64,000 bases of DNA, from the NCBI GenBank assembly GCA_903932145.1, contig CAIZFE010000048.1, forward strand, positions 1-64,000. The letters are read 5' to 3'. A program made the position numbers and the translations under genes. Under the pieces are notes generated by a model, which saw only the letters and a program-made list of their open reading frames with translations, ran no database searches and was not told where the DNA came from. Positions 44,459 to 53,775 of this stretch are shown one piece after another. Source of the DNA: an uncultured Rhodopila sp. (lineage in GTDB: Bacteria > Pseudomonadota > Alphaproteobacteria > Acetobacterales > Acetobacteraceae). How positions within the stretch are numbered: the first letter of the stretch is position 1; each line of letters begins with the position of its first letter.

Positions 44459-44820
44459 CAAAGCCTCCTTCAATTCGTCCGGACACTCACCGGCGCGTTC
44501 ACAGACATGTGATGATCTGACTCACGCATCCGTGATCCCGCAACTACTTTATTTCGACAGAAATACTTACCCAACGACCACCGTCACACCTCTAATCAAA
44601 GAGATGATCCTTAGCCCGCAAACTGCTGAAAACCATCGCTGCCGTTAAAAAATTAATGCTTTTTTAAACAATTTCGTCAATCGCATTAATTGCGTTAATT
44701 CGTTCTCAGTCGTTCATGATTTCGTGATCGCATGTCGATCGATGCGTTTTCATGAACAGTTTTCAAGTTGGCGTGTTCTCACCGTCCTGTTATCGGCACC
44801 GCCAACGACAGGAGATTTTC
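44459..44820. other. AT-rich intergenic region
   Basis: About 360 bases, with a marked AT-rich core at 44645-44705 (runs of A and T, then ATTAATTGCGTTAATTCG). It is the lowest-GC stretch nearby and the probable promoter region of the flanking small genes. A 15-codon stretch resembling LuxR helix residues (LSPQTAENHRCR) ends in a stop and is not a gene. Confidence 0.6.
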
Positions 44821-44997
44821 GTGCGGCATGCCCCTCTTACGGTTCTGTCAGACCCAACCCTCTCGCGGGCGATGCCATCGCTCAGCACCCGGGAATCCAG
44901 CGACCGCCACAGGCTGGTACGAGGCCTGGTTCATGGCGTCTTACTCTCGCTCGTGATCTGGGCCGCCGCCGGCTACGTCGCGTTTACTCTGCGCTGA
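44821..44997 (+). CDS. Small single-helix membrane protein
   Basis: A 58-residue frame starting at GTG 44821 with AGGAG six bases upstream. Residues about 38-56 (GLVHGVLLSLVIWAAAGYVA) form one C-terminal membrane helix; the first 35 residues are polar and basic. Tail-anchored small proteins of this kind are often stress-related, but there is no match to a named family. It is convergent with the efflux pump gene and overlaps its end by 14 bases. A longer in-frame start at 44752 lacks a ribosome site. Confidence 0.5.
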   Translation: MRHAPLTVLSDPTLSRAMPSLSTRESSDRHRLVRGLVHGVLLSLVIWAAAGYVAFTLR

Positions 44998-47900
44998 CGA
45001 TTCCCGGACTGGCGGCGTCGGGATGCGACACGATCGCCGAACGCCGGCCAGCAAGACGCTCCAGCGTCAGATAAATGACCGGTGTCGTGTAGAGCGTCAG
45101 CATCTGGGAAACGATCAGCCCGCCTACGATCGCGATACCCAAGGGGCGGCGCAACTCAGAGCCGGTACCCCACGCCAGGGCCAACGGCAAGGCGCCGAGC
45201 AGGGCGGCCAGGGTCGTCATGGTGATGGGCCGGAAGCGTTCCAGACAAGCGGTGTGGATGGCATCGAACGGCGACATGCCGCGCTGACGTTCCGCCTCCA
45301 ACGCGAAATCCACCATCATGATCGCGTTCTTCTTGACGATCCCCATCAGCAGGATGATGCCGATCATGCCCATAACCGACAAATCGGTCCCGGTGATCCA
45401 GAGCGCCAGCAGTGCGCCGAGCCCGGCGGACGGCAATGTGGAAATGATCGTCAGCGGGTGCAGCAGGCTTTCGTACAGCACACCCAGCACGATATAAATC
45501 GAGATCAGCGCCGCCGCGATCAGCAACGGTTGCGACGACAGGGATTGCTGCAGATAGCGCGCGTTGCCGGCGAATTCGGTATGCACGTCCTCCGGCATCC
45601 GTAGCGCCACGGTGGCATCCTGGACTGCGGTTTCGGCGGTGCTCAATGCCACCCCGGGCGCGAGATTGAAGCTGACGCTGGCGGCGGGAAATTGCCCTTG
45701 GTGGCGCACGGCCAGGGGGGCGGTGCCGCGTTCGAACCGCGCGACTGATGACAACGGCACCTGAACGCCGCCCGTCGCGCCGACATAGATCCGGTCCAGC
45801 AGCGACGGATCGATCTGTAACTTCGGGTCGATCTCCAGCACCACCTTATACTGGTTGCGCTGGGCGTAGATCGTGGACACCTGCCGTTGCGAATACGCAT
45901 TATTCAGCGCATTGTCGATCGCCGTCACATTGACGCCCAACCGCGCCGCGGCGTCACGATCGATCGTGACGTTCACCTGCGGCCCGGCCTTATCCTGGTC
46001 GGAGGTCACATCGACCAGTCCGGGCGTCTCTTTCAGTTTGTCTTCCAGCGCCTGCGCCCAGAATCGCATGGCGGCCAGGTCCTGCGTGATCAGCACATAT
46101 TGATATTGCGATCCGCCCTGACGTCCGCCACCCCGAAGATCCTGGGCGGAGAACAGGAAGCTCTGGATACCATCGATATGCGTCAGCTTGCCGCGCAGGC
46201 GGTTGATCACGTCATCCGACGAAATCCCGCGTTGATTGAGCGGCTTCAGGCTGAGTGTCAGGTCGCCCCGGTTCACCGAATCCCAACCAGACGAGACACC
46301 GACCTCCGACGTGACGGTATCGACCGCCGGATCGGTCAGTATCGCGTCGGCAACCCGGCGCTGCAGGTCCACCATCGTCTGGAACGACACGTCCGGATCG
46401 GCGACCGTCGATCCCTTGATGACCCCGGTGTCCTGTTGCGGCATGAAGCCTTTCGGCACCAGGCCATACATACGTATCGTCATCACGATGACCAGCGCCG
46501 TGAGCAGCAGCATGAACACCCGATGCGCCAGCGCCCAGCCGAGTGTGCGTGCATAAAAACGCTCAATGCCGTTCAACACGCGGTCGATCCCGCGCCATAA
46601 CCGGCCATGCCCCGCCACGGGTTCGGCGACGCTCATGTAGCGGCCGCAGATCATCGGCGTCAGCGACAGCGACACGACGGCGGAAATTCCGATCGCCATC
46701 GTCATGGTCATGGCGAACTCGTGGAACAGCCGGCCGAGCAGGCCGCCCATGAAAATTAATGGGATGAAGACGGCGACCAGGGAGATGCTGATCGACATCA
46801 CGGTGAAGCCGATCTGCCGGGATCCCAGCAGCGCCGCCTGCAACGGCGCCATGCCGCGTTCGGCGTGGCGAACGATGTTCTCGATCATGACGATCGCATC
46901 GTCCACCACGAAGCCGACCGAAACCGTCAGCGCCATCAATGAGAAATTGTCGATCGTGTAGCCCATGAACCACATGCCGGCGAGCGTGCCGCAGATCGAC
47001 AGCGGCACCGTCACCGCGGCGGCCAGGATGGGAATCGTCCGGCGCATGAAGATCAGCACGACCATCAACACCAGCGCGACCGTCAACAGCATGGTCCATT
47101 GAACGTCGGCGACGCTCGCCCGGATCGTCGTCGTCCGGTCGGAGATGACGGACACCTGAATATCGGGCGGCAGCCAGCGCAGCAATTGCGGCAATAACGC
47201 TCGGATTCCGTCGGCGGTTTCGATGACGTTGGCCCCGGCCTCCTTGGTGATCGACAGCACGATCGCCGGCTGCTTGCCGTCCCAGGCCGCCAAGCGTGTA
47301 TTGGCGGTGCCGTTGATGACGTCGGCCACATCGGACAGGCGCAGGATCGCGCCCTTGGTGGTCTTGATCACCAACGGACGGTATTGCGCCGCCTGCCACA
47401 TCTGACCGTTGATGCCGATGCTTTCGGCGGCATCCGCACCCTGGAATCCGCCCAAAGGCTCCAGCACATTGGCGCCGCGCACCGCATTATAAACATCCTG
47501 GCCGGACAATCCGGCGGCGGCGAGACGCACCGGGTCCAACCGGATGCGCACCGCCGGTTTCTCCGATCCGTTGACCTTGACCTGGGCCACCCCCGGCGCC
47601 TGCGACAGGCGCTGGGCCAGGATCGTGTCCGCCGCGTCGTAAATCTGCGCGGTCGAGAGTGTGGTGGACGACAGCGCGATCTGAAGGATCGGCGCGTCGG
47701 CCGGATTGAATTTCCGGTAATAGGGCCGTGTCGGCAGATCGGATGGCAAATCCGTCGTGGCCGCGTTGATCGCGGCCTGAACATCGTGTGCGGCACCGTT
47801 GATGTCGCGGTCGATTTCGAACTGGATCACGATCGACGCATTGCCGATCGAGGAGGTTGAGGTGATCTCGGTCACCCCGGCGATTTCGCCCAGCCGCCGT

Positions 47901-48103
47901 TCCAACGGAGCGGCGACGGAGTTCGCCATCGTCTCCGGATCGGCACCCGGCCGGGCCGCGATTACCACGATGGTCGGAATATCCACACTCGGCAGCGCCG
48001 CCACCGGCAGGAAGCGATACGCCACCATGCCGGCCAGCATCAGGCCGATCGACAGCAGGATGGTGGCGACCGGACGTTTGATAAAGGCGGCGGAGAAACC
48101 CAT
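44984..48103 (-). CDS. mdtC: RND efflux pump inner-membrane subunit, MdtC-like
   Basis: A 1039-residue proton-driven RND (HAE-1) transporter. Residues 1-30 start the first membrane helix (FIKRPVATILLSIGLMLAG), two large periplasmic loops lie at about 40-330 and 560-860, and the proton-relay Asp pair is in VGFVVDDAIVMIEN in TM4. Motifs ATTDLPSDLPTRPYYRKFNP and FNPADAPILQIALSS are typical of the MdtB/MdtC group, which form heterotrimers exporting bile salts, novobiocin and similar drugs. It is separated from mdtB by 1.24 kb with three small genes, which is unusual. It ends convergent with a small membrane protein. Confidence 0.93.
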   Translation of the reverse strand: MGFSAAFIKRPVATILLSIGLMLAGMVAYRFLPVAALPSVDIPTIVVIAARPGADPETMANSVAAPLERRLGEIAGVTEITSTSSIGNASIVIQFEIDRDINGAAHDVQAAINAATTDLPSDLPTRPYYRKFNPADAPILQIALSSTTLSTAQIYDAADTILAQRLSQAPGVAQVKVNGSEKPAVRIRLDPVRLAAAGLSGQDVYNAVRGANVLEPLGGFQGADAAESIGINGQMWQAAQYRPLVIKTTKGAILRLSDVADVINGTANTRLAAWDGKQPAIVLSITKEAGANVIETADGIRALLPQLLRWLPPDIQVSVISDRTTTIRASVADVQWTMLLTVALVLMVVLIFMRRTIPILAAAVTVPLSICGTLAGMWFMGYTIDNFSLMALTVSVGFVVDDAIVMIENIVRHAERGMAPLQAALLGSRQIGFTVMSISISLVAVFIPLIFMGGLLGRLFHEFAMTMTMAIGISAVVSLSLTPMICGRYMSVAEPVAGHGRLWRGIDRVLNGIERFYARTLGWALAHRVFMLLLTALVIVMTIRMYGLVPKGFMPQQDTGVIKGSTVADPDVSFQTMVDLQRRVADAILTDPAVDTVTSEVGVSSGWDSVNRGDLTLSLKPLNQRGISSDDVINRLRGKLTHIDGIQSFLFSAQDLRGGGRQGGSQYQYVLITQDLAAMRFWAQALEDKLKETPGLVDVTSDQDKAGPQVNVTIDRDAAARLGVNVTAIDNALNNAYSQRQVSTIYAQRNQYKVVLEIDPKLQIDPSLLDRIYVGATGGVQVPLSSVARFERGTAPLAVRHQGQFPAASVSFNLAPGVALSTAETAVQDATVALRMPEDVHTEFAGNARYLQQSLSSQPLLIAAALISIYIVLGVLYESLLHPLTIISTLPSAGLGALLALWITGTDLSVMGMIGIILLMGIVKKNAIMMVDFALEAERQRGMSPFDAIHTACLERFRPITMTTLAALLGALPLALAWGTGSELRRPLGIAIVGGLIVSQMLTLYTTPVIYLTLERLAGRRSAIVSHPDAASPGIVSAE

Positions 48104-48184
48104 GGCTCAGGCGCTCCGGCGACGCTGATGGAACCGAAGCCGGTCTGGACCGTTAGCCGGGGCTTCACTGTCCAAGGACGCCCG

Positions 48185-48379
48185 ATGCCTAAGTCTCTGT
48201 TGCTCGCCGGTTGTGGATTGATGTTGGCAGCCTTGTCCGCTTGCCATCAGGAGGGGCCTGCTGAGAGAACCGGCAAAAGCCTGGATAACGCCGGGCAGTC
48301 GGTGTCCGACGCTTTGAACCCGCCGCAGGGACCGGCACAGTCGGCTGGACGGAAGCTGGATCGCGCACTGGGGAATTAG
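48185..48379 (+). CDS. Small lipoprotein
   Basis: A 64-residue protein with a lipoprotein signal: basic N-terminus, hydrophobic LLLAGCGLMLAALSAC with lipobox LSAC (Cys about 20), then a short polar mature part (RTGKSLDNAGQSVSDALNPP) of the kind seen in entericidin-like or small stress lipoproteins. ATG 48185 has AAGGA six to seven bases upstream; the frame is open further back without support. It is the only plus-strand gene inside the efflux locus and is divergent from mdtC by 81 bases. Confidence 0.75.
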   Translation: MPKSLLLAGCGLMLAALSACHQEGPAERTGKSLDNAGQSVSDALNPPQGPAQSAGRKLDRALGN

Positions 48380-48460
48380 CCGAACACGGCCGGCTGGCCG
48401 ATGATGCTCGTTACCGTGAAGCCCAGCCGTCACCATATGATCCCGCATTTGAAAATCAGC

Positions 48461-48931
48461 CTATTGGCTTAACGAGACGTTCGCCGGGAACGCATTGGCC
48501 AGCATGTTCAATATACTTTGTTTAATCGGTAGGGTCTGAAATAGGGCCCTGGTAAACTTGCGCGGCCGTTGCCCATCGATGATCAGATAACCATCCCGAT
48601 CATTGAGCTCCGCTTCACCGATGGGCAGAATGAACCGGCCGTCCCGTTCGATGTCGCTCCTGGCAATCCGCCAGAGCTTCCGGGCGTGGGGCTGGCGCCG
48701 ATTGTCCGTGACGCAATACAAAGCCGCGTTCGTCGCCAACAGCCATGTATGCTGAGTTGAAGTGTCGAAGATCAGCAACGGCTCCGACCGCATAAAATCC
48801 TCGCTCACGTCGCCGGTTTTTTCCAGCAATGCGCGAATGGACGAGAGCGACAGAAATTCGCGCACATCGCTTTTCATCCCGGCACCGCCGCCCAGGCCCA
48901 TGGCGTTCAGTGCGCCTGATACAAAATTCAT
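48461..48931 (-). CDS. Hypothetical protein with possible PH-like fold
   Basis: A 156-residue protein: a short glycine-rich start (MNFVSGALNAMGLGGGAGMK), a helix, then a beta-rich region (EPLLIFDTSTQHTWLLATNA, ALYCVTDNRRQPHARKLWRI) whose strand-rich pattern recalls bacterial PH-like domains, and a C-terminal helix. No named family is certain. GGAG lies nine bases before ATG 48931. The ATG overlaps the TGA of the upstream 134-residue membrane protein (TGATG), so the pair is translated together. Both lie between the mdtB and mdtC genes on the same strand and probably belong to that transcript. Confidence 0.7.
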   Translation of the reverse strand: MNFVSGALNAMGLGGGAGMKSDVREFLSLSSIRALLEKTGDVSEDFMRSEPLLIFDTSTQHTWLLATNAALYCVTDNRRQPHARKLWRIARSDIERDGRFILPIGEAELNDRDGYLIIDGQRPRKFTRALFQTLPIKQSILNMLANAFPANVSLSQ

Positions 48932-49335
48932 CAGACCAACTCCATGCCGGTAGCCGGTTCGTCTTCATCAGGTTCGTCAGCGTTCGCGCCCGGCAGTCCC
49001 ATCAAGACCGTGATCAGTGTCTGCCACGCAACCCCGACGGTCACGCAGGACGTCCGGCTTGGCTGAATGACATCCACACCGACCCCGATCATCCCGACGA
49101 TCCCCGCCGCTGCGGGTATCAGCGCGACCGCTATTACCGACCGTCTGAAGCCATGCCGATAGCCAAGGAACGACCGTCCGCGTACGATAAAAACACAAAT
49201 ATCCAGAACCAGTACCAGCAACGCTATGACGAAGCAGCCACCCCCGAACACAAGAATAGAAAGTTCAACCGCGTTCGGCTCCACCCTGCCGTCACGAAGC
49301 AAGAGTTCATAAAGCGCTTCCGGAACCTCACCCAT
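48931..49335 (-). CDS. Hypothetical inner-membrane protein
   Basis: A 134-residue protein with two long hydrophobic segments (SILVFGGGCFVIALLVLVLD and SVIAVALIPAAAGIVGMIGV) and a third, shorter one (VGVAWQTLITVLMGLP); the last 18 residues are strongly acidic. No family is recognised; the Gly/Ala pattern of helix 2 is faintly like ExbB/MotA helices but without diagnostic residues. ATG 49335 lies 12 bases after the mdtB stop codon, and its own stop overlaps the next start. It is likely part of the efflux operon. Confidence 0.65.
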   Translation of the reverse strand: MGEVPEALYELLLRDGRVEPNAVELSILVFGGGCFVIALLVLVLDICVFIVRGRSFLGYRHGFRRSVIAVALIPAAAGIVGMIGVGVDVIQPSRTSCVTVGVAWQTLITVLMGLPGANADEPDEDEPATGMELV

Positions 49336-49346
49336 ACGCGCCGCGC

Positions 49347-52300
49347 CTACTCTGCCACTAAAGGTTGTGATGAATCCGGACGAGACAATCGCAGACGAAG
49401 GCGCTCGAACGCCAGATAAATCGCCGGCGTCGTGTAGAGCGTCAGGAACTGCGACAGCAGCAACCCACCCACGATCGTGACCCCCAGCGGGTAGCGCAGT
49501 TCCGACCCGGCACCGTGTTCCAGCATCAGTGGCAGCGCACCCAGTAACGCAGCCATGGTGGTCATCATGATGGGACGGAACCGCAGCAGGCACGCCTCCC
49601 GCATCGCATCATGCGGAGACAAACGGCGGGTTCGTTCGGCCTCAATGGCGAAATCGACCATCATGATGGCGTTCTTCTTCACGATCCCCATCAGCAGCAC
49701 GATGCCGACCAGTGCCACCAGCGACAGGTCGAGGCCGCAGATCATCAGTGCCAGCAACGCCCCGATCCCGGCCGAGGGCAACGTGGACAGGATGGTGATC
49801 GGGTGAATCCAGCTCTCGTAGAGCACCCCCAGCACGATGTAGATCACGATCACCGCCGCCAGGATCAGCCAGGGTTCAGCGGCCAGCGACGACTGGAACT
49901 CCGCCGCGTCGCCGGAATAGCTGCCGCTGATGGTCTGCGGCATCTCGATATCCTTTTCGGCCCTGGCCACCGCATCGACGGCGTGGCCCAGCGAAAAGCC
50001 GGGGGCGAGATCAAAGCTCAGCGTCACCGCCGGAAACTGTTCCTGATGCGCGATCACCAGCGGCGCGGTGACACGGGAGACATGCGCGACAGCCAAAAGC
50101 GGCACCTGCACGTCATTCAGTCCGGGCACCCGCAGCAGCCGCAAACTGTTCGGGTCCGCCTGCCACAGCGGGTCGGCTTCCAGGATGACCCGATACTGAT
50201 TGGCCTGGCCGAAAATGGTTGAGATCTGGCGTTGCCCGAAGGCGTCATACAGGGTGTCCTCGATCGCCTGGATCGTCACCCCCAGACGCATCGCCGCGTC
50301 CCGGTCCACCTCGATAAACGTCCGAAAACCCTCGTCCTGCTGATCGCTGGCGACGTCGCGCAGTTCGGGCAGGCTCGCCAGTTTGTCGCGCAATCGTGGC
50401 GCCCAGGCAGCGAGTTCGGCCGCGTCGGTGTCCATCAGCGTGTACTGAAACTGAGTGCGGCTGACGCGGGTGCCGATCTGGATATCCTGCACAGGCTGGA
50501 AGAACGCCGTGATCCCGGGAATGCCGGCGATGGTGTTTTGCATCCGCGCGATCACGACATCGATCGAATCACGCGCCCCGACGGGCTTCAAGGCTATGGT
50601 CAGCCGGCCGGTATTCGGCGTGGTATTGATGGTTCCTGCGCCGACGAACGAAACAATGTCGGTAACCGCCGGATCTTTCTGGATAATCTCGGCCATCCGG
50701 GTTTGCATGCCGGCCAGCTTCGGAATGGATGCGCTTTGCGCCGCCTCGGTCACCGCCAGAATCACGCCGGTATCCTGGCGCGGCAGAAATCCTTTAGGAA
50801 CAATTGCATACAGGCCAATTGTGCCGAAAAAAGTCAGGACACCGACGATCAGAACGAAAGTCTGGTGAGCCAAACTCCAATCCAGGGTGCGGCGATAGCC
50901 GGCCAGCATCTTGTCAAAACCACGCTCGCTCCAGCGCGCGATCAGGCCCGGCTTTTCATTGTGGACAGGGCGCAGGAAGCGGCCGCACATCATCGGCGTC
51001 AGGGTCAGGGAGACCACCGCCGATACCACGACGGACACCGTCAGGGTGACCGAGAATTCCTTGAACAGACTCCCGACGACGCCGGTCATAAACAGCAGCG
51101 GAATAAACACCGCGATCAGCGATACGGTCAGCGACACGATGGTAAAGCCGATCTGCGCGGCGCCCCGGAACGCCGCCTCCAACGGCGGGACCCCGCGCTC
51201 GATGAAGCGGACGACGTTCTCGATCATGACGATCGCGTCGTCCACGACGAAGCCGGTGGCGATGGTCAGCGCCATCAGCGACAGATTGTCCAGGCTGTAG
51301 CCCAGCAGTTGCATGATCCCGAACGTGCCGATCAGCGACAGCGGCAGCGCCACAGCCGGAATAAATGTCGCCCGGAAGCTGCGGAGGAAGACGAAAATGA
51401 CCAGCACGACCAGCACGACCGACATCAGCAACGTGTACTGCACGTCCCGCACCGACGCTCGGATTGTCTCCGTGCGATCCGTGACGATGGCGATCCTGAT
51501 GCCGGACGGGATCGCCTTGCGCAGTTTCGGCAGTGCCTTCTGGATCGCCTCCACCGTCTGCACGATGTTGGCCCCGGGCTGACGCTGAATGTCCAGCACC
51601 ACGGCCGGCGTGCCGTCGAAAACCGCACCGACACGGTTGTTCTCGACGCCGCTGACCACGCTGCCGACGGCGGACAGTCGAACCGGCGCGCCGTTGCGCC
51701 ACGCGATCACAAGATTCTGGTAAGCGGCGGCATCGACCAGTTGATCGTTGGCACCGAGCGAAAAAGCCAGCCGGGGGCCGTCGAAGCCGCCCTTGGCGCC
51801 GTTCACATTGGCCGCGGCGACGGCGGTTCGAACATCCTCCATCGCCAGCCCGTAGGCGGCGAGCCTCGCCGGATCGACGCGCACGCGGACGGCCGGGCGC
51901 ATGCCGCCCTGGACGGTGACCCGCCCTACCCCGTCGATTTCGGACAGCTTCGGTTGCAGCAGCGTGTCGGCGGCGTCGCTGATGGTGTCGATCGGCATCC
52001 CTTCAGACGTCAGCGCCAGCGTCAGGATCGGCGCGTCGGCCGGATTCACCTTCGAATAGGTCGGCGGATACGGCAGGTTGATCGGCAGTGTCCCCGCCGC
52101 CGCGTTGATCGCCGCCTGCACGTCCTGCGCGGCCGAATCCATCGATCGGGTCAGAGCGAATTCCAGGGTGATCTGGCTGGTGCCCTCGGCACTTTGCGAG
52201 GTCATCAGCAACAGCCCCGGGATCTGGCCGAACTGGCGCTCCAGGGAAGCGGTAATCAGCGTCTCGGTGGTTTCCGGGCTGGCGCCGGGCAGTTGCGTGA

Positions 52301-52442
52301 CGACCTGGATCGTCGGGAAATCGACTTCCGGCAGGGCCGACACCGGCAGGGCGCGATAACCCAACCCGCCCGCCAGGACGATCGCAATCGCCAGCAACCA
52401 GGTCGCAATGGGGCGGGCGATAAAGGGGGCCGAAATGTTCAT
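49347..52442 (-). CDS. mdtB: RND efflux pump inner-membrane subunit, MdtB-like
   Basis: A 1031-residue HAE-1 RND transporter and paralogue of the MdtC-like protein. Landmarks: FIARPIATWLLAIAIVLAGG in TM1, SALPEVDFPTIQVVTQLPGA, NLPYPPTYSKVNPADAPILT in the porter domain, and the proton-relay pair in TGFVVDDAIVMIENVVRF. Near the end GALPLMLEHGAGSELRYPLG is typical of the group. The gene follows the adaptor gene by 9 bases. With the MdtC-like subunit it is expected to form the asymmetric trimer known from E. coli. Confidence 0.93.
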   Translation of the reverse strand: MNISAPFIARPIATWLLAIAIVLAGGLGYRALPVSALPEVDFPTIQVVTQLPGASPETTETLITASLERQFGQIPGLLLMTSQSAEGTSQITLEFALTRSMDSAAQDVQAAINAAAGTLPINLPYPPTYSKVNPADAPILTLALTSEGMPIDTISDAADTLLQPKLSEIDGVGRVTVQGGMRPAVRVRVDPARLAAYGLAMEDVRTAVAAANVNGAKGGFDGPRLAFSLGANDQLVDAAAYQNLVIAWRNGAPVRLSAVGSVVSGVENNRVGAVFDGTPAVVLDIQRQPGANIVQTVEAIQKALPKLRKAIPSGIRIAIVTDRTETIRASVRDVQYTLLMSVVLVVLVIFVFLRSFRATFIPAVALPLSLIGTFGIMQLLGYSLDNLSLMALTIATGFVVDDAIVMIENVVRFIERGVPPLEAAFRGAAQIGFTIVSLTVSLIAVFIPLLFMTGVVGSLFKEFSVTLTVSVVVSAVVSLTLTPMMCGRFLRPVHNEKPGLIARWSERGFDKMLAGYRRTLDWSLAHQTFVLIVGVLTFFGTIGLYAIVPKGFLPRQDTGVILAVTEAAQSASIPKLAGMQTRMAEIIQKDPAVTDIVSFVGAGTINTTPNTGRLTIALKPVGARDSIDVVIARMQNTIAGIPGITAFFQPVQDIQIGTRVSRTQFQYTLMDTDAAELAAWAPRLRDKLASLPELRDVASDQQDEGFRTFIEVDRDAAMRLGVTIQAIEDTLYDAFGQRQISTIFGQANQYRVILEADPLWQADPNSLRLLRVPGLNDVQVPLLAVAHVSRVTAPLVIAHQEQFPAVTLSFDLAPGFSLGHAVDAVARAEKDIEMPQTISGSYSGDAAEFQSSLAAEPWLILAAVIVIYIVLGVLYESWIHPITILSTLPSAGIGALLALMICGLDLSLVALVGIVLLMGIVKKNAIMMVDFAIEAERTRRLSPHDAMREACLLRFRPIMMTTMAALLGALPLMLEHGAGSELRYPLGVTIVGGLLLSQFLTLYTTPAIYLAFERLRLRLSRPDSSQPLVAE

Positions 52443-52451
52443 CCGCCCCGC

Positions 52452-53714
52452 CTACCCCCTGGTTCCCTGACGCTGGCGATTGGTGCCCGGCGCGGTTGGC
52501 TGTTCCGGTCCGGTCGAACCGGTGTCCGGTTTGGCGACAGCAACCTTGCTGCCGTCGGACAGCCGGGAGGCTCCGTCGATCACAACCTTGTCGCCGCCCT
52601 TCAGACCAGCGGTCACGACGGACCCTTGATCGTCTTCGTAGCCGATGGTGACCGCCCGCCGCTTCGCGGTGTTGTCATCGCCAACCAGGAACACATAGGA
52701 CCCGCGCGGGCCGCGCTGGACCGCGGATGGCGGCACGACAACGGCATCCTTGGCAACATCGGTTTGCAGCTGCACGCTAACGAATCCACCCGGCCACAAC
52801 CGGTGCCTGGCGTTCTGGAACGTCGCCTTCAGCTTGATCGTGCCGGTGGTGGAATCCACCTGATTGTCCAGCACGGTCAGGGTTCCGGAATCCAGCAGCC
52901 GCGACGCCCCGCCCATTGCATCCTGTGCCATCGCCAGCACCGTCGCATTGCCAGCTTCCATCGCTTTCGCCACTGCCGGCAACGCCTGCTGCGGCAGATT
53001 GAACAACACCGAAATCGGCTCAAGCTGCGTAATCACGACAATACCCGCGGTGTCGGCGGCGTGGACGATGTTGCCGGGATCGACCTGCCGGATCCCGGTG
53101 CGTCCATTGATCGGCGAGACGATGGTCGTGTAGCTGAGCTGTGTCCGAGCGGTGTCGATCTGCGCCTGATCCTGCTGCACCAGGGCGGTATATTGGGCAA
53201 CCAGCGCTTTCGTCGTGTCGGCCTGCTGCGCCGACGTATAGTTATTGGCGATCAGTTTCTGGTAGCGGGCCAGATCAAGTTTGGCATTCGCCAGTTGCGC
53301 CTCATCCTGCGCCTTCTTCGCGGTCGCATTGTCCAGCGCCGCCTGGTAGGTGCGGGGATCGATCTGTGCCAGCACGTCGCCCTTATGGACGTCCTGGCCT
53401 TCCTTGAAGTTCACCGACAGCAGCGGGCCATCGACAAAGACTTTCATGGTAACGGTGTAGAACGCCTGCACCGTTCCCAGCCCATCCAGATAGATCGGGA
53501 CATCCTTCGTCGCCGCCACGGCGGTCACGACGGGAATCGGTTGCCCGGCGTCGCGATCGCGGGTCTTGCTCGCGGAGCTCCCTGCCGGAAAGAACCAGAT
53601 CCCCCACACGATCGCCGCGATCACCAGCAGGCACAGCAGAACCATGCCCCAAACCCGCAAACGGCTGCGGGCGCGAGGCTGAATCTGAACGGGTTCTCGG
53701 GTCAGGGCATCCAT
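52452..53714 (-). CDS. mdtA: RND efflux periplasmic adaptor (membrane fusion protein), MdtA-like
   Basis: A 420-residue adaptor that connects the RND pump to the outer-membrane channel. It has an N-terminal membrane anchor (MVLLCLLVIAAIVWGIWFF, residues about 28-46), a biotinyl-lipoyl half (FVDGPLLSVNFKEGQDVHKG), a helical hairpin (residues about 125-195), the second lipoyl half followed by VSPINGRTGIRQVDPGNIVH, and beta-barrel domains. The C-terminal 35 residues are low-complexity. It starts at ATG 53714 and lies between the outer-membrane factor gene and mdtB on the same strand. Confidence 0.93.
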   Translation of the reverse strand: MDALTREPVQIQPRARSRLRVWGMVLLCLLVIAAIVWGIWFFPAGSSASKTRDRDAGQPIPVVTAVAATKDVPIYLDGLGTVQAFYTVTMKVFVDGPLLSVNFKEGQDVHKGDVLAQIDPRTYQAALDNATAKKAQDEAQLANAKLDLARYQKLIANNYTSAQQADTTKALVAQYTALVQQDQAQIDTARTQLSYTTIVSPINGRTGIRQVDPGNIVHAADTAGIVVITQLEPISVLFNLPQQALPAVAKAMEAGNATVLAMAQDAMGGASRLLDSGTLTVLDNQVDSTTGTIKLKATFQNARHRLWPGGFVSVQLQTDVAKDAVVVPPSAVQRGPRGSYVFLVGDDNTAKRRAVTIGYEDDQGSVVTAGLKGGDKVVIDGASRLSDGSKVAVAKPDTGSTGPEQPTAPGTNRQRQGTRG

Positions 53715-53775
53715 GCGGCGTGGCCTTCCAATGCCATGAGGCGATATCGGGACGGTTCAGGGTTTGGCCAAGCGT

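Noticed and set aside
44590-44650. LuxR-like helix residues LSPQTAENHRCR before a stop
   Set aside because: Only about 12 residues resemble the family and nothing upstream supports a receiver or linker; could be chance.
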